A DNA stretch of 47,823 nucleotides from an uncultured Prevotella sp. (GTDB lineage Bacteria; Bacteroidota; Bacteroidia; Bacteroidales; Bacteroidaceae). The stretch lies in NCBI GenBank assembly GCA_944320285.1, contig CALUGX010000006.1, forward strand, positions 1 to 47,823. Direction: 5' to 3'. A model generated the notes under the pieces. The model saw only the letters and a program-made list of their open reading frames with translations. It ran no database searches and was not told the DNA's origin. Position 1 is the first letter of the stretch, and the number at the start of each line of letters is the position of its first letter. Below, piece by piece: positions 26,601 through 34,419 of this stretch. The position numbers were made by a program, and so were the translations under genes.

Positions 26601-28227
26601 TCATCAAGTCCCAGTTGCCTTGCTGCGGGTTGTTGCTGGTATTCTTGAGCGACTTTACGAACAGGGCTTGGTTGACGTCTTGGATGTCAGAGGCGAACTC
26701 ACCTACCTGGTAGGTCACTCCGCCGTAAGTATATTCGTAGGCCACGGCTATCACCTGGTCGGTCTGCAACGTTGATTTCAGCGACACGTAGCCCATAGCC
26801 GTGTTCAGCGTGTATTCCGAACTGGTGAGCAGGCGTGCGCTTTCGAGCTTCTCATAGTCAACTCCGCCAACAAATCCGGGCACGGCGTCGAACACGCTGC
26901 TCGTCTGGTTGATGTCGCGCGCCGCCGCATAGGTGCTCACCATAGTTGAATACTCGCTGTTGGCGTTGTTAGACGGCACCGGCTGGCCCGTCACTCCCCA
27001 CATCGGGTTGCTCACTCTCTGGTTCTCGCCGAGGTCGGTCAGTGCCACGATGTCACGCGAGTTGGTGGTCGTACCGCTCTTGTTTGTCACCCAAATCTCT
27101 ACGCGGTTGATGGTGATGCCTGTCATTACGTTGGGCAGTTGCGACATGGCGTTATTAAACCTGTCGCGGAAATAGCGCGAGAGGAAGAAGTGGCGGTTTT
27201 CCTCATAGTCGGTAACGTCGAACTCGAAGGGCGTCAACTGAGTGCCGCCTTTCGACGATACGTTCTTCGACGACGACTTTTTCTGCGACACTACGGCCTG
27301 CAACGAGAGTTTGCCAAACTGTAAATCGGTGCGGATACCGAACAGTGACGTGGCTCCGTTCACCAACGTAGAGTTGCTGGGGAACGACACGTTACCGCCC
27401 TCTACGAGCTTTATTATCTCGTCTTCCTTGCCTTCGTATTTCAGTTTAAGGTTCTGCGAGTCAAAGTCGAACGTAGCGTCGGTGTTGTAGTTAAGGTTCA
27501 TGTTCACCTTGTCGCCCACCCTTCCGTTTACGCTCAGGTTGATTTTCTCGTCAAAGTCCATCGTCGTCGTCTTCCTGTTACGTATCGGCAGCGACGGGTT
27601 GTCGATGTTTTTCAGCGTTACGCCGAACCGCAGTTCGGCCGTTCCCTGCGTTTTGATGCGCACACCTCCGGGGCCGAATATCTTTTCGGCGGGGCCGAGG
27701 TCGAAGTGCATATCTGTGAACGAGAATTTCTCTTTGCCGCCCTGCTTCACGAGAGTGTCGTTCTTTTGGCGGAAGAAGCGGTCAAACTCTTTCTTCTCGC
27801 TCCACTTCCTATATTCCATCGGCGTCATCACAATCGGCGTAGAGAGATAGCTCTCACCCATTTTCGAGCCTATGTAATAACGGTCGAGCGAATCGTTGTA
27901 AACCACGTCCTGATTAATGTTGTCGGGCAATGTAAGGTCGGCGGGATATGTGTCGAGGTCGTCTTGCGTCACGGGCACCGTGCGCTGTATCTTCCAGCGC
28001 GGGTGCAGCAGCGAGTCGGGGATGCTGTCTTCCTCGATTACCACGTCCGGTTGGGGCGCCACGTTGATGCGTGCCGTGTCGCGCCGGGCCGTCGAGTCGC
28101 CATCTGTCACCGTACGCACGTTGCGCTGCCGCGTCCTGTCGTCTTGCAGATAAGGCACGGAGAAAGCATAGCTTGCCGCGCTGACGGCAAACAACACAAA
28201 CAAAAGTCCGTAAATAAAATTCCTCAT
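20611..28227 (-). CDS. sprA: SprA, type 9 secretion system outer-membrane translocon
   Basis: At 2538 residues this is the giant beta-barrel pore (also called Sov) through which T9SS cargo crosses the outer membrane. A signal peptide (MRNFIYGLLFVLFAVSAASYAF) is followed by the conserved N-terminal region: LPIRNRKTTTMDFDEKINLS, GRVGDKVNMNLNYNTDATFDFDSQNLKLKYEG, EGGNVSFPSNSTLVNGATSLFG, which recurs in SprA proteins. The rest is beta-rich with many aromatic-ended strands and a C-terminal strand ending KFSLTR. A Lys/Arg/Gln-rich insert lies near residues 1910-1960. ATG 28227 is used; a TTG two codons earlier is less likely. It lies directly after ruvA, an order conserved in Bacteroidetes. No other T9SS gene is in the window. 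Confidence 0.96.
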   Translation of the reverse strand: MRNFIYGLLFVLFAVSAASYAFSVPYLQDDRTRQRNVRTVTDGDSTARRDTARINVAPQPDVVIEEDSIPDSLLHPRWKIQRTVPVTQDDLDTYPADLTLPDNINQDVVYNDSLDRYYIGSKMGESYLSTPIVMTPMEYRKWSEKKEFDRFFRQKNDTLVKQGGKEKFSFTDMHFDLGPAEKIFGPGGVRIKTQGTAELRFGVTLKNIDNPSLPIRNRKTTTMDFDEKINLSVNGRVGDKVNMNLNYNTDATFDFDSQNLKLKYEGKEDEIIKLVEGGNVSFPSNSTLVNGATSLFGIRTDLQFGKLSLQAVVSQKKSSSKNVSSKGGTQLTPFEFDVTDYEENRHFFLSRYFRDRFNNAMSQLPNVMTGITINRVEIWVTNKSGTTTNSRDIVALTDLGENQRVSNPMWGVTGQPVPSNNANSEYSTMVSTYAAARDINQTSSVFDAVPGFVGGVDYEKLESARLLTSSEYTLNTAMGYVSLKSTLQTDQVIAVAYEYTYGGVTYQVGEFASDIQDVNQALFVKSLKNTSNNPQQGNWDLMMKNVYYLASSVEKDKFRLDVKFQSDTTGVYLSYIPEQQIKDQTIIKLIGADRLDNNNKANSNGYFDYVDGYTVSNGRVFFPKVEPFGDDMYSALISKGVAADIASKYSYTELYDSTKTVAKQITEKNKYQISGQFRGTLANVISLGAYNVPQGSVVVTAGGVTLTEGSDYTVDYSAGEVTILNQSIIDAGTTVNVSLESNTDYAQERKTFLGLNWQYDFSKDFQISGTIQHLSEQALTSKVTMGSEPLNNTLWGVNINWKKESQWLTNMLDKLPFLHCTQPSQISFTGEFAQLIAGQASGVQDNASYIDDFENTENSIDVSSPTSWVLSSVPSMFPEQSDKTTLQSGYNRALLAWYNIDPLFTRRSSSLTPSHIKSDLDQLSNYYVREWYVREVFPTRNDNTYSGATSTLPILNLAYYPSERGPYNFNPNLNYDGTLQNPERHWGGMMRKLDTSDFETANIEYVEFWLLDPFIYSNEEPDANEYGGDLYINLGEVSEDILRDGRKFYESGMPVDGSQSFVTTQWGKIPTQATVTYAFATTDGSRELQDVGYNGLTDAEEREFGPYQEFLNAIQGKVSQAQLDSIMNDPANDNYHYFRGSDFDRIEAPILYRYKRINNPQGNSPDSNNRTESYDTSYKTTPDVEDINQDYTLNEYEKYYQYRISLRPEDFVVGQNYIVDKRETSPTLRNGQPGHATWYQFRIPLDDFEDREGSISDFTSIRFMRMFLTNFKKPIVLRFATLDLVRGEWRTYEQPLNTAVNESGTMSVSAVNIEENNDKTPVNYILPPGIDREQDPTQPQLSEENEQALSFTATNFSTGEAKAVYKNTTLDLRQYKRLEMFVHANAFEQNTTNLQDNQLAVFIRLGSDYRNNYYEYEIPLSLTPPGNYGRYSVQDARAVWPEENMLDIPLSVFTDLKKARNIAKSQGLASYNNVYSAYDEDKPNNKISIVGNPTLGEVKTMMIGVRNLSGEIKSGEVWVNELRLKEYDNKGGWAAQGALNIQLSDIGSLNATGKIVTDGFGGIEDGVAERSQDNYKTYSFTANVELGKFFPDKAKVTAPLYYSITQEETRPKYNPLDTDMLLDDALDGTANSHERDSLESIAVTKTTNTNFSLSNVRFGIQTKRHPMPYDPANFSFSYSHSHRHTSGETTVYENEDNWRGALNYSYTPVYKPFEPFKKLIKSKSKWYDILKRFGINWLPQNITFDTEMTRNYYELQERDMESTDGNQLPLTFSEQFLWNRSFSMRWDLTKNLHMNFSSRTNAEIEEPYTPINKDLYPDQYSAWKDSVWTSIKDFGRPLDYNQTFDASYQLPLNLIPIFDWVNADGNYNATYNWTRGTDLEDGTSLGNSITMNRTYNINGTFNLEKLYNHVPFLKKANDRFNKTQRSSRTSASRRNANRRRQDDKKGGKEVLKNGKSGKDGDKEQKELPKNKRSFEKEIVLMPDTTLTISHGKNSKRLVVRAKTKEGKTFKLKYRKLDNNRIRITSKVDTATTLKLTVTPKLPLDENKWYKAAQCVARGLMLVRNVSFSYRNQYSMYLPGFMPEVGDMFGQRSGDIMSPGLDFAFGFVGDDYIDKAKERNWLLMNDSVATPATTSLTEDLQLRMTLEPVKNLKIDLNASRTETKSKSIQYMYAGSPTTQSGTLTMTTISLGSAFEGMGDATNGYHSATFDKFCNSLEGFRNRVEAQYANATYPAGSALAGQKFDPANGSVSKYSADVMIPAFLSAYTSMGGSSLSIFPALSRLLPNWTVRYSGLVNLPWFRDVFKSFNINHAYKSIYAVGSYSSYSSFQEYMNGLGFITDATTGNPLPNSMYNVSTVSINESFSPLIGIDMTFRNDLSCKLEYRKTRVLTLSMTSIQINEAVSNDWVVGASYKINNFKLFGGNRRRRVRSNRNNDDDNNSSATSTSRSATGFNTSLNLRLDLSYRKQAAICRDIASMTSSASSGNTAFKLSFSADYALSRLLTMSFYYDRQTNTPLLSSNSYPTTTQDFGLSLKFSLTR

Positions 28228-28407
28228 CTGCAAAAATTAATTAAATGAAAAATGAATAATCAATAATGTGGAAAATGGATATTTAGAATTGAGCAACCAG
28301 ACTTGCGCCATACGGCAATGTACATTTTCAAGACTAAACCACACTGTATATTCCTCTATACATTCTTCATCTTTTCATCATTCATTCTTCATTCCACATT
28401 CTCATAT

Positions 28408-29013
28408 TTACTTTATCTGTTTCAAGGCGAGCTTCACCACCTGCTCCACGGGCAGCGCGGGCTGCTCTTTCAGTATGGCGATGACGACCTTTGCCGACGG
28501 AGCGGGGGCGAAACCAAGCATCGTGAGCGCACCCACTGCCTCGTCTTTCACCTCCTTGTTCACCGGTTCGGCGGCCTGCCCCACCTCTGCTGGCATACCA
28601 TCGGCCATACCGAGAGCGGCAATCTTGTCTCTCAAATCTACTATTATGCGTTGCGCCGTGCGCAGGCCGATGCCCTTAACCGTCTTGAGCATCTTCTCGT
28701 TGCCCGACGATATTACACCGCACAGCTCCACAGGCGTCATCTCGGAAAGTATCATGCGTGCCGTATTCGCACCCACGCCAGACACCGTGATGAGCATCAG
28801 GAATATCTCGCGCTCCTCCTTTGTGGCGAAGCCGTAAAGCGTGTAGGTGTCTTCGCGTATGGCTTCAAAAGCGTACAGGCGTACATCTTTCTTGCCCTGC
28901 ACTGCCGTATATGTGTTAAGTGTGATGTTAAGGCCGTAACCAACCCCGGCGGCCTCTACCACTGCGTAAGCCGGCGTAAGTTCGGTTAATTCACCCTTTA
29001 CGTATTCTATCAT
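28408..29013 (-). CDS. ruvA: Holliday junction DNA helicase subunit RuvA
   Basis: This 201-residue protein binds four-way junctions as a tetramer and loads the RuvB motor during recombination repair. The N-terminal OB fold spans about 1-62 ([20 protein letters not shown]...). Two helix-hairpin-helix motifs follow, with GVG at 79-81 and GIG at 114-116 ([17 protein letters not shown]). The flexible linker rich in Ala/Glu/Val lies near 140-160, and domain III at the C terminus (GALTMLGF...[11 protein letters not shown]) binds RuvB. Length is typical. ruvB and ruvC are not here. The 180-base gap to sprA contains imperfect inverted AT-rich words (28245-28280 and 28361-28406). Confidence 0.96.
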   Translation of the reverse strand: MIEYVKGELTELTPAYAVVEAAGVGYGLNITLNTYTAVQGKKDVRLYAFEAIREDTYTLYGFATKEEREIFLMLITVSGVGANTARMILSEMTPVELCGVISSGNEKMLKTVKGIGLRTAQRIIVDLRDKIAALGMADGMPAEVGQAAEPVNKEVKDEAVGALTMLGFAPAPSAKVVIAILKEQPALPVEQVVKLALKQIK

Positions 29014-29103
29014 TGCCTGAAAAATTACAATTATACCTTAAATAAAACGAACACCCGCCCTTTTTATTGCACAAAGGAAATTTATTTAACGTATCGGGAA
29101 GAC

Positions 29104-29340
29104 AGAAACATACACCTAACACCGCCCCTCTGCCTCACCTGACACCACTCCAACTCTCCCGAAGGGAGGGGGCTTGAGATGCCCGGCCGGTCGTTCGCGT
29201 ATGTCGATTGGGCATATCTGACTTATCGGTCCTATTCACCCAACGTCCATATCGGCCTTATCTGCCTTTTATCCTATTTCAAAAATCAAATGATGAGATA
29301 TGCCTTGCCAGTCGCCCTGCCGCAATCGCCATCCGATACA
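29104..29340. other. Intergenic region with decayed CTCCCGAAGGGAGG hairpin
   Basis: Within the 436-base gap between ruvA and the DUF5723 gene, CTCTCCCGAAGGGAGGGG at 29153-29170 is a short palindrome preceded by CACCACTCCAA, a decayed copy of the CACCCCAACCCTCCC element at 17.6 and 34.4 kb. No gene is visible here. Confidence 0.5.
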
Positions 29341-29343
29341 TGG

Positions 29344-29442
29344 CCTTTTGCCTATCAAAAGGGCACAAACGACAACGTAAAAGGGCATCTTTCGCAGCGT
29401 GAAAGATGCCCTTTTGAAAAAAATTGATAATCAGATGTTTAC
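29344..29442. repeat. Dispersed 22-bp-unit palindromic repeat, copy F, with module
   Basis: Units CAAAAGGGCAC, TAAAAGGGCATCTTTC and GAAAGATGCCCTTTT run from 29354 to 29416. At 29423-29442 is ATTGATAATCAGATGTTTAC, the module in opposite orientation; it contains AATCAGATGTTTA, one mismatch from WATCAANNNNTTR. Confidence 0.75.
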
Positions 29443-29449
29443 AGCCCCA

Positions 29450-30859
29450 TTACCAAGTGATGCTCATTCCGAGGTTCAGGCTTGCGTTAGAGCTGAGCGG
29501 TATGCCCTCTTTGCTCATGCTTCCGAGCAGGTGATCCATACCGATGAAGAAGTTGTAGCCCTTCGGGTGGATGTTGAGCACCCAGCCCATGCTGGCCGTA
29601 AAGCTGTTAACTGCGAAGTTGACGCCGCCGTCGAGCCACTTCAAAGGCTTCCAGTTTGCACTCAGTCGGCCTTCTGTCCAGGTATATGCACCCTTGATGC
29701 GCGTGCTGCTGAGCAGTCCGAAGGTTATCTTGCGATATACCGGCAGATTGTATTCCGCACCGAAGTTGAGCGTTGCACCTATGCCTGTGGTGCGTCCGCC
29801 CTTGTCGCCGTTGTCGCGCAGATTTATGAAGTCGGTTATCTGGTCGCCGTAGTTGTCGGCCTGGTCGTCAAACGATACGCCGGCACCATCGTTTACCGAT
29901 ATGTCGTGAAAGCCGTCAAACTCAAACCTGTCGCTGCGGTTAACGGCCTGGGCGTTCTCGCTCCAGCTGATGAAACCAAGGTCGAGCACCGACGCGCTCA
30001 CCCTCCAGTCCTCGTCAATCTGATAAACGGCACCGAGGTCTACGGCCATACCGAAACCTCCGAGACCGAAGCCGTCAACGTCGATGTCGCTAACCTTTTC
30101 GTATTCGCCATTGTCAGGATTGTTGTACTCATCCATCTCCGACTCATACTTGAAGCCTTTTATCGACACATCGGCCGTGGCCTTGCCAGAAACAGTCCAC
30201 TTGTCGTTCTGGGCGAGATCTGCTTTCATGTTTTCGAGCTTCAGGTCCGCACGGCCAAGACCGAAGAGAAATTTCAGCTTTGCGCCCACGCGCAGCTTCT
30301 CGTTAATCTGGCGCGAGTGGCCGAAAGCCAGCTCAACGTATGACATGGCGTGAGCGTTGACGTCGCCTATGTCATACGTCTTGTTGCCTGTGTTCTTTGC
30401 AAACTCGAAAAGCTCGTAGGGCAACGACATCCCGAAAGACGTCTTAGAGTTGATTTCAACGGTGTTATATCCGCCGAAAGCCTTAAATCCTCCTGAGAGG
30501 ATTGTCACGCCTACGTCGCCCACAATGCGGTTGTTGCCCTTGCTAAAGCCGTCGAGCGCCGTGCCCGCTGATATGTAAGGGTTCATGAAGGTGGTCATCC
30601 GCTTGTCGCTGCCATGCAGGTACATGGGGTTGTCGAGCACAATGTCCTTATATCCGAAGTTACCGTGCAGACCGATGTTAATGTTGCCGAGAGCGGGCAC
30701 CGAGACGTAATTCTGCTCGTTGCCGAACGCCGGGTTCATGTCATGGCGGAATTTGTACTCGTCTGTGAAGTATGCAGAGTTGAGTCCCTGGGCCGCGGCT
30801 CCGCCGGCCACGGCGAGCATCATGGCGGCTGCCGCACACCTTATATTTGTAAGTTTCAT
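29450..30859 (-). CDS. DUF5723 family outer-membrane beta-barrel protein
   Basis: This 469-residue exported protein has a signal peptide (MKLTNIRCAAAAMMLAVAGGAAAQG) and alternating beta-strand patterns throughout, ending in a terminal aromatic residue (LGMSITW), a hallmark of outer-membrane barrels. The opening LNSAYFTDEYKFRHDMNPAFG and later NINIGLHGNFGY and GWVLNIHPKGYNFFIGMDHLLG are as in DUF5723 proteins of Bacteroidetes, which resemble PorV/PorP-type or FadL-like barrels. The function is unknown. It lies 21 bases downstream of a large lipoprotein gene and is probably co-expressed and assembled with it. Confidence 0.85.
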   Translation of the reverse strand: MKLTNIRCAAAAMMLAVAGGAAAQGLNSAYFTDEYKFRHDMNPAFGNEQNYVSVPALGNINIGLHGNFGYKDIVLDNPMYLHGSDKRMTTFMNPYISAGTALDGFSKGNNRIVGDVGVTILSGGFKAFGGYNTVEINSKTSFGMSLPYELFEFAKNTGNKTYDIGDVNAHAMSYVELAFGHSRQINEKLRVGAKLKFLFGLGRADLKLENMKADLAQNDKWTVSGKATADVSIKGFKYESEMDEYNNPDNGEYEKVSDIDVDGFGLGGFGMAVDLGAVYQIDEDWRVSASVLDLGFISWSENAQAVNRSDRFEFDGFHDISVNDGAGVSFDDQADNYGDQITDFINLRDNGDKGGRTTGIGATLNFGAEYNLPVYRKITFGLLSSTRIKGAYTWTEGRLSANWKPLKWLDGGVNFAVNSFTASMGWVLNIHPKGYNFFIGMDHLLGSMSKEGIPLSSNASLNLGMSITW

Positions 30860-30880
30860 TGTCGTTTCAGAGTTTTGTGA

Positions 30881-32650
30881 TTAGTTAAAGTCGCCTATTA
30901 TCTGGCCTACCAGTTTCACTGTGATGTCGCGCGCTATGAGGAAATGCTTTCGTGCGTTGAGCGTCTGGCCGGTGACGGGATTTTGTCCGCCATCATTCGC
31001 CTTGGCCTCTATGCGGAACACAAGGCCGTCAAGACGCTTCATTGCGCCCTCAGCACCTTCAGTCACGGTGACTTTTAGTGGTGTCTCAACAGAGCTCTCG
31101 CCGTCGCCCGAAGCAATAACAGTCTCGCTCACAGCCACCTTTATCTCGCTTTCGGGCATTTCGTTGCCGTCAGCGTCGATGGCCGTAACCGTCAAGTCGA
31201 GGTATGCGGGCACACGGTTCTCTATCGTGGTGGTGAACTCTATGGCCGCATCTTCTGAGAGGTCGAAGTCGTTGATGTCTTCGTTCCAGCCGTCGATTGT
31301 GTCCTTATATACTATGTTGGCGTTCTCGCCGAAGGCTATCGGGGCCTCAAACGAGTAAGCCGGCTGCACATTGTAACGCTTGCCGAACTGGAATGAGCCT
31401 TCCTCTTCGGCGTTGGCGCGGGCGGCTGCGGTGAAGGTTATCTCGTCGGGTATGGGATTTATCACGTTGGAAAGATTTGTATTTTCAATCACTACGGCGC
31501 CGGCCGGGGCGTTAAACGCTGCCGCGTTGCGGCAGATGTAAACGTCGGTGGTGGCGGCTACACCGTCAGTGGCCGATGCGTTTATAGGAATGTTCTTCAG
31601 CTCGATGGCCTCACTGCTTACCGCACCGTCTTTATACGGGGTTATAGTGCCGTCTATCAGTCCGCTGATGGCCATGTCGTTGCTTACGGAGAGCTTGATT
31701 ACGGGGTTATATAGGTCTACGTACACCTCGTCGTCATCGAGGAAGTCTGGCACGCCGGTTATCTCCACGCGTCCGAGGTCTTCAAGGGTTATTTCGGGAG
31801 CGAACTTTCCGCGTGCGTTGTCTATCACTATCCGGCCCATGTCCATAACACTGTTGATGCGCGCGCCCTCGACGGTAGCCGCAGCCGTTCCGCTTACGTG
31901 AGCCTTCACGTCAACACCAACCTCGCCCGTCATGTTGATTTTATAGGCCTCGTGGTCGAGCGTTATGCTGTTCACACCGTCGCTTGCCGTCACGTCGAAG
32001 CCCGTAAGCCGGGCGGTGACCGTCAGATTGCGGGTGGTGGGCACGTTGGTAAACATCAGGCGCGTACCGTTTTTCGTGCAGTTGGCCGTGGCCGTAACGT
32101 CGCCTATCTGCATATATGCGGGCAAAGTGATTGTCATCTCGTCGATGGCACTCGTAGCCGCGCTAAGCTCGGCGGGGAACTCCACAACGAGGTTCATCAC
32201 GCCTGATGCGCCGGCGTAAGAGATGCTTTTCACTTCTTCGGGCTTGTCACCTGAGTAGCTGAAAGTCTGAGCCACACCAGAAGCCGTAATCTCGTAGCCC
32301 GTTGGGGCGGGTGCGATGTGCAGCTCAACGACGCCTTCGTCAGAGCTACCCGACACCGTTATCTTGTCAATCTCAGGGTTAACAGGCTCTACGGGGGTGC
32401 CCGTCTGCCTGAATACATAGTCTCCGTTAGGCTCTTCTACCACACAGTCGTTGCCGTCAAGTTCGAGCACGTCGGCCAGCTTGATGGTGTCGGTAGAGTT
32501 TACCGGCAGCGTAAGTCCGTCGCCGCCAATGCCTATCGTCGCGTCGATGTTATCGAAGTCGTAGTCGCTGTCTGTACAACCAGCCAACGCGACAGCCCCC
32601 GCCACTGCTGCGCACGGCAGGAGGATTTTAATAAAACGATTGTAACTCAT
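30881..32650 (-). CDS. Large lipoprotein of unknown function
   Basis: This 589-residue protein has a signal peptide with lipobox ALAGC (Cys25) followed by the acidic TDSDYDFDN, a pattern that in Bacteroidetes can direct lipoproteins to the cell surface (inference). The body is beta-rich with immunoglobulin-like phrasing (LPVNSTDTIKLADVLEL; NLTVTARLTGFDVTASDGVNSITLD; VDLYNPVIKLSVSNDMAISGLIDGTI; VPAYLDLTVTAIDADGNEM), suggesting several stacked domains. I do not recognise a named family. It is first in a two-gene unit with the DUF5723 barrel. A minus-strand TATATTTG box lies at 32783-32776 with a leader of about 120 nt. Confidence 0.85.
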   Translation of the reverse strand: MSYNRFIKILLPCAAVAGAVALAGCTDSDYDFDNIDATIGIGGDGLTLPVNSTDTIKLADVLELDGNDCVVEEPNGDYVFRQTGTPVEPVNPEIDKITVSGSSDEGVVELHIAPAPTGYEITASGVAQTFSYSGDKPEEVKSISYAGASGVMNLVVEFPAELSAATSAIDEMTITLPAYMQIGDVTATANCTKNGTRLMFTNVPTTRNLTVTARLTGFDVTASDGVNSITLDHEAYKINMTGEVGVDVKAHVSGTAAATVEGARINSVMDMGRIVIDNARGKFAPEITLEDLGRVEITGVPDFLDDDEVYVDLYNPVIKLSVSNDMAISGLIDGTITPYKDGAVSSEAIELKNIPINASATDGVAATTDVYICRNAAAFNAPAGAVVIENTNLSNVINPIPDEITFTAAARANAEEEGSFQFGKRYNVQPAYSFEAPIAFGENANIVYKDTIDGWNEDINDFDLSEDAAIEFTTTIENRVPAYLDLTVTAIDADGNEMPESEIKVAVSETVIASGDGESSVETPLKVTVTEGAEGAMKRLDGLVFRIEAKANDGGQNPVTGQTLNARKHFLIARDITVKLVGQIIGDFN

Positions 32651-32775
32651 TATTATATTAATGTATTATTATTGATGGTCTGCATTGATACTAAACCTCT
32701 TTCGTTCAAAAAAAATCATTAAGCCCGATATGTAGTTTTAGTCTTTGCCACAACTTATATTTGAGTAAATTTTTG

Positions 32776-32783
32776 CAAATATA
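32776..32783 (-). promoter_or_regulatory. Candidate -7 box of the lipoprotein-DUF5723 unit
   Basis: TATATTTG on the minus strand; no TTG at the right distance upstream. Confidence 0.5.
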
Positions 32784-32919
32784 GTGAAAAACATCCTATT
32801 TTATGGCCTGCAAAATGTTAAGATACATTAAATTAACAGCATTATAATAAATAAACGTATAAAACAGAAAACAAATGTAAACTAAATGGGAACATTTACG
32901 ACACCTGTCTCACACCGGC

Positions 32920-33124
32920 ATGAATACCGGGTGCGCCGACCGCCACGAAAGACGGCCGGCGCACCGAAGCCATAGATTAGCGGCGTATGGCCGCAGAACA
33001 TTACTATATGATGATTAGTGTTGGTGCAATCCGCCTATACCTGAAGTTGCGCCACGCCACGCGCAGCATGATAAAGACACGGGCAAGACCGGGACACGGC
33101 TATGGTTTTGATATTGCAAAATTA
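32920..33124 (-). ncRNA. Candidate structured RNA in a GC-rich island
   Basis: Within an 869-base AT-rich gap without genes, about 210 bases are markedly GC-rich. On the minus strand a TAATTTTG box sits at 33124-33117, and the other end has a strong hairpin GGTGCGCCG...CGGCGCACC (32930-32938 with 32957-32965). CCATAG near the proposed 5' end can pair with CTATGG near 32970. No T-tract follows the hairpin and no RNA family is recognised, so this is tentative. Confidence 0.3.
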
Positions 33125-33223
33125 TAAAAAAGACTTAAATTACCCCCCCGAATGATTAAATATTGTTAAATATTTTCCTGGAAATTACCTTTTAAAATGT
33201 CTATTTTACCAGGCTGCTATCTT

Positions 33224-33306
33224 GCTGATAATCAGAGACTTTACAAAAGGGCATCTTTCAGGCTGCAAAAGGTGCCCTTTTGCAGCCTGAAAGATGCCCT
33301 TTTACA
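33224..33306. repeat. Dispersed palindromic repeat, copy G, a 59-bp perfect palindrome
   Basis: 33245-33303 consists of two 28-base arms that are exact inverted copies around a 3-base centre (TGC). Its units are the usual AAAAGGGCATCTTTC and AAAAGGTGCCCTTTT. The module CTGATAATCAGAGACTTTAC lies at 33224-33243. Confidence 0.85.
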
Positions 33307-33448
33307 ACACAAACAGAGGCATACCGCAAGCAGCCTACATCCAACACAGCATAAAAGCAACGGCTCGACAAAAAAAGAACAAAATCGCACATCAGTAAAA
33401 CATAAAACCATAAAATGAAAATAAAATATGCGTTTCACTTACGTTTTA

Positions 33449-33480
33449 TTTTGCTTTTCGCACAATAAACATTACCTTTG
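33449..33480 (+). promoter_or_regulatory. Promoter of ddh
   Basis: TTTTG (33449-33453), a 19-nt spacer and TACCTTTG (33473-33480); a full consensus match. The leader is about 33 nt. Confidence 0.85.
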
Positions 33481-33519
33481 CCTACGATTTAACAGAACTT
33501 ACTAAACATTTGTAAAACG

Positions 33520-34419
33520 ATGAAGAAAATAAGAGCAGCCGTAGTAGGCTACGGCAACATCGGCAAATTCACTGTCGAGGCCCTCGAAGCGGCTGAAGAC
33601 TTTGAGATTGCGGGCGTCGTCAGGCGCAACGGAGCAGAAAACAAACCGGCCGAACTGGCACAGTATGACGTTGTAAAAGACATAACTGAACTGAAAGACG
33701 TTGACGTGGCGATACTCGCTACTCCCACGCGAAGCTGTGAAGAATACGCCTCGAAAATCCTACCGCTGGGCATCAATACCGTTGACAGTTTCGACATACA
33801 CACAAGCATCGCCCAATACCGCCAGAACCTCATGAAGATATGCAAGGAGCACGGGCGCGTGGCGGTGATAGCCGCAGGATGGGACCCCGGCTCGGACAGC
33901 GTGGTGCGCACTCTCATGGAGAGCCTTGCGCCCAAAGGCTTGAGCTACACCAACTTCGGCCCCGGCATGAGCATGGGCCACTCGGTATGCGTGCGCTCTA
34001 AGAAAGGCGTGAAAGACGCCCTCTCGCTCACCGTACCCAAGGGCGAAGGGATACACCGCCGTATGGTTTACGTAGAACTGGAGGATGGCGCCAGCCTCGA
34101 AGAAGTAACTAAGGCGATAAAGGAAGATCCCTACTTCGCAAGTGACGAGACTTACGTGATGCAGGTGGATAGCGTGGACGCCGTGAAGGATATGGGCCAC
34201 GGAGTGAACTTAGTGCGCAAGGGCGTAAGCGGAAAGACGCAGAACCAGCGCTTCGAGTTTGACATGAGCATCAACAACCCTGCACTGACGGGCCAAGTGC
34301 TCGTCAACGTGGCGCGCGCCTCAATGCGCCAGCAGCCCGGATGCTACACGATGATTGAAATACCTGTGGTGGACCTGTTGCCCGGTGACAGGGACGAGTG
34401 GGTAAGCCATTTGGTATAA
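33520..34419 (+). CDS. ddh: meso-Diaminopimelate D-dehydrogenase
   Basis: This 299-residue NADPH-dependent enzyme makes meso-diaminopimelate from tetrahydrodipicolinate in one step, feeding lysine and peptidoglycan synthesis. The Rossmann loop is VVGYGNIGKFTVEALEA at about residues 8-24. Family segments follow: VAILATPTRSCEEYA, GINTVDSFDIH, AAGWDPGSDSVVRTLMESLAPKG (substrate loop) and TNFGPGMSMGHSVCVRSKKGVKDALSLT. The C terminus ends MIEIPVVDLLPGDRDEWVSHLV. Length is normal. It is monocistronic with a consensus promoter. The stop abuts the 66-bp tandem array with no space. Confidence 0.96.
   Translation: MKKIRAAVVGYGNIGKFTVEALEAAEDFEIAGVVRRNGAENKPAELAQYDVVKDITELKDVDVAILATPTRSCEEYASKILPLGINTVDSFDIHTSIAQYRQNLMKICKEHGRVAVIAAGWDPGSDSVVRTLMESLAPKGLSYTNFGPGMSMGHSVCVRSKKGVKDALSLTVPKGEGIHRRMVYVELEDGASLEEVTKAIKEDPYFASDETYVMQVDSVDAVKDMGHGVNLVRKGVSGKTQNQRFEFDMSINNPALTGQVLVNVARASMRQQPGCYTMIEIPVVDLLPGDRDEWVSHLV

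Noticed and set aside
28234-28407. Hairpin of the long class between ruvA and sprA
   Set aside because: The AT-rich words at 28245-28280 and 28361-28406 resemble each other in inverted sense but do not pair in one continuous stem.
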